From NCBI GenBank assembly GCA_963575745.1, contig CAUYUJ010019360.1, forward strand, positions 1 through 64,000: 64,000 nt of DNA. The letters run 5' to 3'. The notes under the pieces are model-generated. The model had not been told where the DNA came from. It worked only from the letters and a program-made list of their open reading frames with translations, and did no database searches. The translations under genes were made by a program, and so were the position numbers. Below are positions 1 through 10,101 of the stretch, in pieces. The first letter of the stretch is position 1, and every line of letters starts with the position of its first letter. Origin of the DNA: Prorocentrum cordatum (lineage: Eukaryota; Sar; Dinophyceae; Prorocentrales; Prorocentraceae).

Positions 1-75
1 ACACGGACACACAGACACACAGACACATAGACACACAGACACATAGACACACAGACACACTGACTGGCAGACAGA
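1..75. repeat. CACAGA-type simple-repeat array, left fragment
   Basis: Irregular ACACAGAC/ACATAGAC repeat. It is the left remnant of the same array that resumes at 886 and again at 9376, and it abuts the 3' end of the short LINE-A copy. Confidence 0.9.
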
Positions 76-885
76 GCCCCCCCCCCCACCCACCCACCCA
101 CCACGCCCCCTTCCGGCGCTCCGGAGGGGGGAGGCTTGGCTTGGCTTGGAGTCGACTGAAGCGGGCTCTCAGAGCCCAGTCGCAGTGTCCACACGGCAGC
201 ATCAGCTGTTACAATTCATCCTGTACAGTATAAAGCGCGAAGCGCGTAGATATACACAAGCACAGGCATCAACATGAAAAGAGACGGCAAACACGCGCAA
301 GACGACCTGTGGCTGCATGCAGCCGTTCCGCGGCACTCAGTTCAGCTTGAGTAACTGAACATGCATCGCTCAAACACCAGGCCTCTCTGTACACCTCCGT
401 CCAAACACAGTCGTTAGTATTTGTCCGAAACCCGATATCAAGCCAGCAGCCACACCCAACCCCTAAGGCCGAGACGTCACCATCCCAGGCACCCCGCATG
501 GCAACGACATTCATCGTGTCAGTAAATATAGAATCGTACGACTCTTTGATGTAAGTTCGGCCCTCGCGGGCCTCATGTGTCAGTCTGTCAGCCCTCTCAT
601 TGTTTTCCCTAAAGATATGCTTCACAATGTCCCGCCCCTTCATAGGTGGTCTCCCTCCCTCCTGCACACATGTTGTATAACCGATCCTGCAAGTTGGCAA
701 CTCGTTTGCGATAGTCCACCTGTTCACATGCCCACACACCGTTGATCCACGACACAATGAGCAGGCTATCCCCGCAGATCTCCACAGGTAGGGGCCGGCC
801 CTCCCTCCACTCCAACCACTCCGCCCTCGCGGAGCGCCCGAGAAACGGGAAGGGCGGGGGGGGGCCAGCACGGGGCTGCCAGCGC
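76..885 (-). mobile_element. Internally deleted LINE-A copy
   Basis: On the minus strand this segment carries both ends of the full LINE-A at 3481-9375. The 5' head is the GC-rich block 784-885 (GGGCCGGCCCTCCC and onward), matching 9272-9375. The 3' end is 76-783, matching about 3481-4190. Homology switches abruptly at about 783, just upstream of the permuted RNase H region, so endonuclease, reverse transcriptase and ORF1 are missing. Simple repeat flanks it on both sides, as for the full copy. It is a non-autonomous derivative or a recombination product; the head-plus-tail structure argues against simple 5' truncation. Confidence 0.75.
269..783 (-). pseudogene. LINE-A RNase H-like C-terminus, frameshifted
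   Basis: Translated on the minus strand, this is the last 170 or so codons of LINE-A ORF2: the [10 protein letters not shown] segment, the ENNERADRL segment and then GAWDGDVSALGVGCGCW. Relative to the intact copy, two bases are missing near 675 (cacacatgttgtat against cacacatacgttgtat), so the reading frame shifts between the first and second segments. The 759-codon frame that runs through here into 2548 is only this remnant joined to translated simple repeat. Confidence 0.8.
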
Positions 886-3480
886 CGCGCGCGCACGCAC
901 ACACACACACACACTGACACACACACACACACACGCACGCATACACACACACACACACACACGCAAATACACGCGCACAGACACACAGACAGACAGACAC
1001 ACACACAGACGCACAGAAAGACAACACAGACAGATCCACAGGCAGACAGACACACGGACACACAGACAGACGGACACGCAGACACACGGACACACAGACA
1101 CGCAGACACAAGGATACACAGACACACAGCCAACCAGACACACAGACACACAGACATCCAGACACGCAGATACTCAGACACACAAACACGCGGACACACA
1201 AACACACAGCCATGCAGACACACAGACACGGACACACGGACACAAAAGACACACGGACATACAGACACGCAAACCCAGACTCACAGACACACAGACACAC
1301 AGACACACAGACACACAGAAACACAGACACACATACACACAGACACACGGACACACAGACACACAAACACACAGATTCACATGCACACAGACACACGGAC
1401 ACACAGAACACAGACACCAACACACAGACACACAGACACACCAACACAAAAACACAGACACACAGACACACAGACACACAGACACACAGACACACAGACA
1501 CACAGACAAACAGACACACGGACACGCGGTCACGCAGACACACACCCACACGGACACGCACACGGACACACAGACACGCAAACACACCGACACACAAACA
1601 CAGAAACAACCAGACACACAGATGCACAGACACACACACACACACACACACAGACACACAGACACGCGGACACACTGACAGACTGACACCCAGACACCAA
1701 GACACACAGACACACAGACACATAGACACACAGACACACTGACACACTGACACACTGACACACTGACACACAGAAACACAGACACACAGCCACACTGACA
1801 CACGGACACACAGACGCACAGACACACAGACACATAGGCCACCAGACACACAGATACACAGACACAAAAACACACGGACACAAAGACAGACAGACAAACA
1901 CACACACACAGGAACAGGGACACACAGACACACAGACACACAGACACACAGACACAGAGACCCACAGACCCACAGACACACAGACGCACAGACAAGCGGA
2001 CACTCAGACACACAGACACACAGACACACAGAAACACAGACACACAGAAAGACAGAAAGACAGAAACACAGGCACACAGGCACACAGACACACAGACACA
2101 CAGACACACAGACACACAGACACACAGACACACAGACACACAGACGCGCAGACACACAGACACACAGACATACAGACACACAAATACAAAGACACACAGA
2201 CACACAGACACTCAAGCACACTGACACACAGATGCACAGACACACAGACACACAGAGACTCAGACACACAGACACACAGAAACACAGACACACAGACACA
2301 CAGGCACACGCATACACGCACACAGACACACAGACACAAGGACACACAGACACGCAGGCACAAAGGCACACAGGCACACAGAAACACACAGACAGACACA
2401 CAGACACACACAAACGGATACACCGAACCTGACACACAGACACACAGACACACAGACGCAAAAGGAAACAGAAACACAGACACACAGACACACAGACACT
2501 AGACACACAAAATAGGGACACCCCAGACTCACAGAAACACAGACACAACAGGACTCACTGACACACAGGCACCTCAGGCTCACAGACACACTGACACACA
2601 AAACAAAGACACGCAGACACACAGAGACACAAACACACAGACACACAGACTCACAGACACACAGACACACAGACAAGGCAACACAAACACACAGACACAC
2701 AGGAAGACACGCAGACAGAAACACAGGCACACATACAAACAGACACACAGACACACTGACTCACAGACACACAGACACACAGACACACAGACACACAGAC
2801 ACACATACAGACAAACAGACAGACAGACATAGGCACACAGACACGAAGACCCACAGACACACAAGCACACAGACACACAGACACACGGACACGTGGACAC
2901 ACGGACAAACTCTCACACAGACAGACAGACATACGGCCATACAGACACAAAAGACACACGGACACACAGACACACAGACACACAGACACAGACACACAGG
3001 CACACAGACACACAGACACACAGACACACAGACCCACAGACACACAGACACACAGACACACGGACACATAGACACACAGACACACAGACACACAGACAAA
3101 CAGACACACAGAAACACAGACACGGAGACACACAGACACACAGCCATACAGACACACAAATACACAGACACACAGACACACAGACACTCAATCCACAGAC
3201 ACACAGACACTCAAGCACACAGGCACACAGACACACAGACACATAGACCACACGGACACACAGACACGCAGACACACAGACACGCGGCTGCGAAGGACAC
3301 ACAGACACGCAGGCACAAAGGCACACAGGCACACAGACACACAAACACCCAGACAGACAGACACACAGACACACAGACAAACAGATACACAGACACACTG
3401 ACACACACATGACACACAGACACACAGACACAAAACACAGACACACAGATACACAGCCACACAGACACACATACAGGCAG
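886..3480. repeat. CACACAGA/CACAGACA simple-repeat array, about 2.6 kb
   Basis: Nearly all CACACAGA, CACAGACA and CACGGACA variants, with scattered GGACACGC and AAAGACAC substitutions. All six frames stay open for hundreds of codons (Thr-Asp-Thr-Gln-Thr-His on plus, Cys-Val-Ser-Val-Cys-Leu on minus) because the repeat rarely makes stops. It separates the two LINE-A copies. Confidence 0.95.
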
Positions 3481-3661
3481 ACCGAGCCCCCCCACCCACC
3501 ACACCCCCTTCCAGCGCTCCGGAGGGGGGGGGGCTTGGCTTGGAGTCGACTGAAGCGGGCTCTCAGAGCCCAGTCGCAGTGTCCACACGGCAGCGTCAGC
3601 TGTTACAATTCAGCCTGTACAGTATAAGCGCGAAGCGCGTAGATATACACAAGCACAGGCA

Positions 3662-6600
3662 TCAACATGAAAAGAGACGGCAAACACGCGCAAGACGAGC
3701 TGTGGCTGCAAGCAGCCGTTCCGCGGCACTCAGTTCAGCTTGAGTAACTGTGCAAGCATCGCTCAAACACCAGGCTTCTCTGTACACCTCCGTCCAAACA
3801 CAGTCGTTAGTATTTGTCCGAAACCCGATATCGAGCCAGCAGCCACACCCAACCCCTAAGGCCGAGACGCCACCATCCCAGGCACCCCGAATGGCAACGA
3901 CATTCATCGCGTTAGTAAATATAGAATCGTACGACTCTTTGATATAAGTTTGGCCCTCGCGGGCCTCATGTGTCAGTCTGTCAGCTCTCTCATTGTTTTC
4001 CCTAAAGATATGCTTCACAATGTCACGTCCCTTCATAGGTGGTCTCCCCCCCTCCTGCACACATACGTTGTATAACCGATCCTGCAAGTTGGCAACTCGT
4101 TTGCGATAGTCCACCTGTTCACATGCCCACACACCGTTGGTCCACGACACAATCAGCAGACTATCACCGCAGATCTCCACAGGTAGTCCAGGGGTGGTAA
4201 AATCCCAGACCGTCTCACGCATGTACGATAGTGCAATACGCTTGCTGAGTCTCAAATTCTCCTCCTCCTCCATCCTTCTTCTCTTGGGTTCCCTTTCTTC
4301 CTCCATACCTCCACTAATACCGAACTCCTCCTCCTTCTCGTAGTTGATACCACATCCTCTCTTGTGTTCTGGCTGAAAATATTTGTGTATATGCTCGGCC
4401 GCCGTCACGACAGCCCATGTGAAAAAATCACTGTGCAGCATGCAGTCCCACCAGTCATCACCAAAGAACTGCTGTAGTGGGTACTGCCATGTGCGCTGAG
4501 CCGTCACTTCCCTCCCCATTTTCCTCCTCCTCATATCCCCTTCCTCCCGACGAATACGTGTGGAAGCATGTGCATGGAAAAATGCGGCAGCTCGATCACG
4601 CATGTTATCCCACTGCTTAGGGAAAGCCATCATACCAAATCTCGCATCATACCAACAACGATCGTGGCAGTTATGCACAGGCACAGACTGGATAAAATTT
4701 GACAAATCCTTGGCAACATTCCCGCATGCTAACAATAAACGCTGTGGCAGTGGCATCAAACCTGCCTCCTGAAACAATGTCCTGCATCTCCTCCTCCGAC
4801 GCAGCTCATAGTCCTGAATGGACTCCTCTGGCAGTCTCCTCGTGGCCACGATCTGCAGCAAGCATTGGCCCTCAAAGCGGTGGATGTCCTCAAGACTGCT
4901 GTCATCCAACGTGAGATTCTCTCCTCCATACAGTATCTGAGATTGAATCCGCTCCGTATACCTCTGAAACTTAGCGTTGGTAGGTACACATCTGGCCCCA
5001 TAGTAAGCCTTCTGTGCATAGAATGCCCTCCTTGCAGCATCCAGTCGATAGGCCAGATCCTCATGAGAATGTGCCCGATAGTCGGTGGTAATGAATACAC
5101 CCAACAGCACCGTAGACGTCACACGAGATAAACGAAAAGTCTGAAATTCCTTGGTCGTCGATGAGATCTCAATATTATGTGCCTGTGAGATCGTACCGTC
5201 CTGTTCAAAAATAACATCCTGTCCAAATACAAGGTATTCGCCAAGCAGAGGGATGGGAGTGGCATCAGCTTGAATGGGTTTCAATTCCATGCCGTGTCGC
5301 ACAAGAGAGTGTGTGAGCTGCGAAAGCATCTCGGTAAGTTGTGATTCGCTTTGAGCCAGTACTACCACGATATCAGCCCATACCATGTGGTTGACCGTAT
5401 GCTGAACCGTCGTACTCCATTTTCCCCCTACAATCTCGCATCTGTAACCGTACCCCAAGACATCCCATGTATGAAACGTCGCACTCCACATGTGGGCAGC
5501 AATAAGGTTGAAAGCCAGTGGCCCTTCTGGACCTCCAGTTCTAATATTCACATCCCAAGAGAATCCCCCAATACTCAGACCCTCACCTGTGACCTCACAA
5601 CTCCCATAAAGTACAGCCTCCAGAAGGGGTATCTGAAACTGCAGAGGTACCTGACTCCATTGAAGGGCCTCACGGAGTTTCCCCACAGTGGCATGGTCGA
5701 AGGCCCTACGGATATCACAGATAGCAACGTGCAGTTCTTGATCACGCCATTTGGACGCATGTTGGCCCATATTTTTGAGGGCCGCAGTGATTTCGAAAGT
5801 CTTGCGGTTACGCTGGAATCCGTAGAGGCCCAAACGGCGTAGTACACCCGAAGACTCCACAGACTCCTCAATCATACACACAAGCGTGCTGACATACCAA
5901 CGTGCGATAGCATTGAGCAAGCACAGGAACCTGCAGTCGGACATGTTACTAGTGAGGGTCTTCTTCGGCATAACACAAACAAGGATCTCACGCCAACTTT
6001 CAGGGTATGGGATCACACCCCTAAAGACCTGGTCAAAGATTGTGTGCATCTTATTCAGAGAGGCCCATGGTATTTTCTTCAATATCTCGCACGGCACACC
6101 GTCCCGTCCTGTCGCCCTGGACGATCGGAGCCGACTCCGAGCACGCAAGAGCGTGCTGAAAGGTAAATTCGAGGCCGGCATCATGTTGGCCTCCCGTCGC
6201 AGCTCCTGCAACAGGCGACTGTTGGCCGAACGTGCCTCAAGAGATGAGAACTGCTCCTGACAAGTACGATGTATGATCCTCTCCCAATGCTGTCTATCCT
6301 CCGTCCCTCCCAGATTGTGTAGTGTGTTGCGTACACGTCTGCGCACGGGCGGGATCTGCCACTCCAGACGAGCACGGCGGTATTGTCTCCGCAGGGCGTT
6401 GAGCTGACGTGTCAGCTCACGCCTCTCAGGACTCTGTCCAGGCGGCAGTGCACGACGCCGTTCAAGCAACGGCTGGAGTCCTGACGGTCGCACGGGAGGT
6501 TTTCGAGCGGCATCCCTGGTCTGAAAAGCAACTCCCTGGGTAAAACTGTTCACGAGTCCAGAAGCCAAACCACGAAAGTCCCGAGGAGTACCACATCCAG

Positions 6601-7666
6601 GACCGTCGTCGTCGCAGGTCTTTGTCTCGTAAGGTATACCATTGGGGGTCCCTTTGAGGCCCATGTCATCATCATCACCGTCACCCTGGAGATCCTGAAT
6701 CCGTTCCATCATCTCATCACATTGTGTACGTGCGATGTTCTCGTCATACCATGTACTAGGCGTGTAACCTACCAACTGCACCCGTGGTCTATAACATGCA
6801 TTCCAAAATCTGTCAGGACTCCCGTGGTCTCTAGCAGAAAGAAAAAGCATCGCATGGTCAGACAAGCGGCTGGTAGCCAGCTTACCCCCTCTGTGAAACT
6901 CGTATGATACCGTCATCTCCGCTATGTCCCAGCGAAGCGGTATACACATATAGTCGAGCACAGCGGACCTTGCTGGCACGCGCCCCCTCGCGTAGCCTGT
7001 CCACGTCACAGACCTATCTTGAAATGTGTTGGCAGCCTTCAAACCGAACTCCATGAGCATACCTATTATCCTCCTCCTCATGTCGTTTTTGATCCTCTCC
7101 CTCTCTCTGATCTTAGTACCCTCCTCCGAATAAACCATCCTCCCATCCACACCACCACCCGTGATAGCATATCTAATACCCTTGAATTCCCCACAAGTGT
7201 TCCCAGGGAGCTCCACATTGAAATCCCCTGAGATAACCACGCTTGGAGTCCTATATTTCCCACTGCATTCTCTAATAATCCGTGTAAGTTCCGCAACCGT
7301 TTCGTCACATATAGTCTCGGCATCTTTGACGCTCTCATCTGGAAGATAAACGCTCGCAAAGATAATTGGGTGGTTTTTCTTGCCCAAGACAGCCACGACC
7401 AGCCTAGATTGTGTAGCGATAATATCCCGAATCTGTCCCTTCCATTGTCCATTCATCATAATGGCCGCCTTCCCATCCTTTGATGGGAAAACACTAAACC
7501 CCAGGCGTGTGCACTCACTAGATATCAGATGTTGTCCCTCCTGAATAGCAGCAAGGCCAACATGGGCCAGACAGTGTATTACTTCCGCCGCTCTGCAATT
7601 CTTTGCACCAGCCCTTTGACAGTTCCACGTCGCAGCATTTATTTGAAAGAACTGTCGGGCTCTCTT
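3662..7666 (-). CDS. LINE-A ORF2: endonuclease, reverse transcriptase, permuted RNase H
   Basis: The frame is open from the codon after a TGA at 7667-7669; the first ATG is only at 7459 (1265 codons from there). The region before that ATG already encodes AP-endonuclease-like sequence (AATWNCQRAG), so translation probably begins upstream. Numbering from 7459: SVYLPD and SGDFNVEL near residues 40 and 100, and RLSDHAML near 210, are endonuclease motifs. Reverse transcriptase blocks follow: RATGRDGVPCEILK, CDIRRAFDHA, RTGGPEGPLAFNL and MVWADIVVV. The last replaces the usual YADD, so the second Asp is absent. The C-terminus (about 1093-1265) has RNase H motifs in permuted order: GDSLL, then NERAD, then AWDGG, then TQAEL. 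It is probably a nuclear element replicating by target-primed reverse transcription. Confidence 0.85.
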   Translation of the reverse strand, partial: KRARQFFQINAATWNCQRAGAKNCRAAEVIHCLAHVGLAAIQEGQHLISSECTRLGFSVFPSKDGKAAIMMNGQWKGQIRDIIATQSRLVVAVLGKKNHPIIFASVYLPDESVKDAETICDETVAELTRIIRECSGKYRTPSVVISGDFNVELPGNTCGEFKGIRYAITGGGVDGRMVYSEEGTKIRERERIKNDMRRRIIGMLMEFGLKAANTFQDRSVTWTGYARGRVPARSAVLDYMCIPLRWDIAEMTVSYEFHRGGKLATSRLSDHAMLFLSARDHGSPDRFWNACYRPRVQLVGYTPSTWYDENIARTQCDEMMERIQDLQGDGDDDDMGLKGTPNGIPYETKTCDDDGPGCGTPRDFRGLASGLVNSFTQGVAFQTRDAARKPPVRPSGLQPLLERRRALPPGQSPERRELTRQLNALRRQYRRARLEWQIPPVRRRVRNTLHNLGGTEDRQHWERIIHRTCQEQFSSLEARSANSRLLQELRREANMMPASNLPFSTLLRARSRLRSSRATGRDGVPCEILKKIPWASLNKMHTIFDQVFRGVIPYPESWREILVCVMPKKTLTSNMSDCRFLCLLNAIARWYVSTLVCMIEESVESSGVLRRLGLYGFQRNRKTFEITAALKNMGQHASKWRDQELHVAICDIRRAFDHATVGKLREALQWSQVPLQFQIPLLEAVLYGSCEVTGEGLSIGGFSWDVNIRTGGPEGPLAFNLIAAHMWSATFHTWDVLGYGYRCEIVGGKWSTTVQHTVNHMVWADIVVVLAQSESQLTEMLSQLTHSLVRHGMELKPIQADATPIPLLGEYLVFGQDVIFEQDGTISQAHNIEISSTTKEFQTFRLSRVTSTVLLGVFITTDYRAHSHEDLAYRLDAARRAFYAQKAYYGARCVPTNAKFQRYTERIQSQILYGGENLTLDDSSLEDIHRFEGQCLLQIVATRRLPEESIQDYELRRRRRCRTLFQEAGLMPLPQRLLLACGNVAKDLSNFIQSVPVHNCHDRCWYDARFGMMAFPKQWDNMRDRAAAFFHAHASTRIRREEGDMRRRKMGREVTAQRTWQYPLQQFFGDDWWDCMLHSDFFTWAVVTAAEHIHKYFQPEHKRGCGINYEKEEEFGISGGMEEEREPKRRRMEEEENLRLSKRIALSYMRETVWDFTTPGLPVEICGDSLLIVSWTNGVWACEQVDYRKRVANLQDRLYNVCVQEGGRPPMKGRDIVKHIFRENNERADRLTHEAREGQTYIKESYDSIFTNAMNVVAIRGAWDGGVSALGVGCGCWLDIGFRTNTNDCVWTEVYREAWCLSDACTVTQAELSAAERLLAATARLARVCRLFSC

Positions 7667-8960
7667 TCACTGACGATTGTACTCCGTAAGAAATGTATCC
7701 TTTGTGATCTGCACACCGTATGTCGTCACAAGATTCCTCCATGCATCATCCCAGAGCTGCCAGCCTGTACCTTCACGAAATTCCCCCAGAGCGAAAGGGC
7801 GTTGACCATTTCACAGTACAATAGATGGTGCTGACAGGGGGGCCGATCTCAGGACGAAGTGACACCGTAGGAATCTGTGCTCGCATAACTGCCATGAATC
7901 GGCTCGTAGCTTTTACATGTGGTCGCTTCCATGGTGCACAGTCCACCGAGAAACGCAATGAAGTCGGATCTATATGTTGAGAAAGGCCCTGGATGAGGTG
8001 TTCAGGCGATGGCATCTGGATACCTGGGGGGGAGGTGTACGATTCTGCACAGGAGTCACAACTTGATCGAGGTATTTTTTCCATCTCCAAATGATGTCTG
8101 CCTCAACCCCCCCCCTTCACTGCCATCTTCATGTTACCGAACATCACCCGGCCTGAGTTGAGTCGTTCAGTCCTGTCTGAGTCGAGCAACGCCCTGTCGT
8201 CCTCACTGAGTACGCTGGCAATATTTTTAATAATCATCATACCATCCTCATATGTCAACATTTGTTGGTTGCGCACAGCAGGGTTTCGCCAATCCTTGAC
8301 CCACCCCTTAACCTCCAGGAAAGTCGGGCGCCACATGTTACGTGCCGCCTGTTGTGCAGTCGTACCTCCCGTACCTCCGCCCGATCCTGGACCCGACGCG
8401 ATCGAGGGAGCACCTCCCGCTTGAATAGACGCAACAAGGGACTCAAGTTTCGTCTGACGATCTCCGAGGTTGTCTATGGCCTTCTGCTGAACATCCATTC
8501 TGGTCGTATGTTGATCGAGGGTATGTCGAATGGCTGTCTGGTTGTCTTTGCTGGCAAAACCCATTTCAAGCAACAAACGAATACTGTCATTCTTCTCATT
8601 GGCAATCACATTTTGTCTCCTCACCTCCTCCGCCTGTCTATCATCCTCTGATACCCGTGCACGAACAGAGCGATCGCCAGGGAAAGGCACAGTTGCAGAT
8701 ATGTTATCCTGAGAGGACTTCACTTCTTGCAACATCTTTTTGTCAGCGCTGTACCTACTGAGCCACTGTGTGTCTGTGACTTCCTGAACACCGTACCTGT
8801 TGAGCCACTGTGTGTCGGAAACCTCTGATTGTCTGGACCGTCGCTTATTGAGCTGCCGAAAGTCGCAGCCCGCCGTTGTCACAAGAAGAGATAGCAACAA
8901 TGTGTCCGTCAGACCAAAGAATGTGCAATGTGCGAACAATGTGTCCGTCAGACCAGACAA
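7667..8960 (-). pseudogene. LINE-A ORF1 (gag-like), frameshifted
   Basis: Residues from 8960 down contain two 14-residue repeats (VSDTQWLNRY, VTDTQWLSRY), a likely coiled coil (QQKAIDNLGDRQTKLESLV) and a block FLEVKGWVKDW ... MLTYEDGMMII ... LSEDDRALL ... RTERLNSGRVMFGNMKM. That block aligns with VELKGWVTNW ... TERINAGRYMFGSAKI in LINE-B ORF1, so the two ORF1 proteins are homologous. The frame breaks at a nine-C run (8107-8115), resumes at 8090-7773, and breaks again near a C run at about 7789. The last part reads WQLWDDAWRNLVTTYGVQ and ends at TGA 7667-7669, in the ORF2 frame. Homopolymer breaks could be assembly errors. Confidence 0.7.
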
Positions 8961-9066
8961 TATGCAGTGTCAGAACAATGTGTCCGTCAGAACAATGTGT
9001 CCGTCAGATGAGACAAGAAGCAATAGCAACAATGTGTCCGTCAGAGAATGTGTCCGTCAGACCCGA
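8895..9066. repeat. Tandem AATGTGTCCGTCAGA motif in the LINE-A 5' region
   Basis: AATGTGTCCGTCAGA occurs six times at irregular spacing between ORF1 and the GC-rich leader. On the minus strand it encodes repeated LTDTL. Arrays like this at the 5' end of non-LTR elements can be promoter repeats, but nothing here shows that. Confidence 0.75.
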
Positions 9067-9375
9067 TAAGATACGAAGAAAAACTCCCTGCAATGTCGAT
9101 GTACACAGTGAAGCACAAAAACAAGCAAGACAAAGCACCTAGCTGACCTGTGTCGTCGCCGAACTCGTCGGTGCTCTGACGGCAGGCTATGGCCCCGCGC
9201 TGGCGGGCCGCCCGCTGCCCTGGACGTCCGTGGGATCCAGCCGTCCTTGAGGAGGGAGGCGCCGCCCCATTTGGGGGCCGGCCCTCCCTCCACTCCAACC
9301 ACTCCGCCCTCGCGGAGCGCCCGGGAGGGGGGGGGGGGGGGCGGCAGCGCGGGGCTGCCAGCGCCGCGCGCGCAC

Positions 9376-10101
9376 ACACTCACACACTGACACGCACACA
9401 CGCACGCGCACACACACACGCAAATTCACGCGCACAAACAGACAGACAGACACACACAGACGCACAGAAAGACAGACACACAGACAGATCCACAAACAGA
9501 CAGACACACAGACACGCAACACACACACAAAGACACGCAGACACAAGGATACACAGACACACAGACAACCAGTCACACAGACACACAGACACCCAGACAC
9601 GCAGACACTCAGACACACAGACACACGAACACACAAACACACAGACATACAAACACACAGACACGAGCACACGGGCACAAGGACACAAAAGACACGGACA
9701 TACAGACACACAGACAAACAGACACAGAGACACACAGACACACAGACACACAGGCACACAGACACAAAGAAACACAGACACACATACACACAGACACACG
9801 AACTCACAGACACATACACAAAGACACACAGACACAAAGGCACACAGACACACACACACAGACGCACAGAAAGACAGACACCCAGACACGCAGACACTCA
9901 GACACACAGACACACGAACACACAAACACACAGACATACAAACACACAGACACGAGCACACGGACACAAGGACACAAAAGACACGGACATACAGACACAA
10001 AGACAAACAGACACAGAGACACACAGACACACAGACACACATACACACAGACACAAAGGCACACAGACACAAAGACACACAGACACACATACACACAGAC
10101 A
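9376..10101. repeat. CACAGA-type simple-repeat array, right part
   Basis: The same irregular CACACAGACA array as 886-3480. A block of about 190 bases is internally duplicated (compare 9594-9700 with 9892-10000, both reading ACACGAACACACAAACAC). The array ends abruptly at coding sequence beginning GACATGCGCTCCGGGCGG. Confidence 0.9.

Larger units (their letters stand above)
3481..9375 (-). mobile_element. LINE-A non-LTR retrotransposon, near full length
   Basis: Minus-strand element with a GC-rich 5' leader (9375 down to about 9130), a tandem-repeat region (8895-9066), ORF1 (8960-7667, damaged), ORF2 (7666-3662) and a roughly 180-base 3' UTR ending in a GGGGGGCTCGGTCTGCC-like motif that abuts the simple repeat. 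There is no poly(A) tail; the simple repeat follows directly. The same 3' and 5' junctions occur in the deleted copy at 76-885, so both copies entered the same kind of microsatellite in the same orientation. Family assignment within non-LTR elements is not possible by eye. Confidence 0.85.

Noticed and set aside
269-3502. Long Cys/Val/Ser-rich minus-strand frames and Thr-Asp-Gln-His plus-strand frames
   Set aside because: They are translations of the CACAGA microsatellite; frames are open on both strands with no composition other than the repeat.
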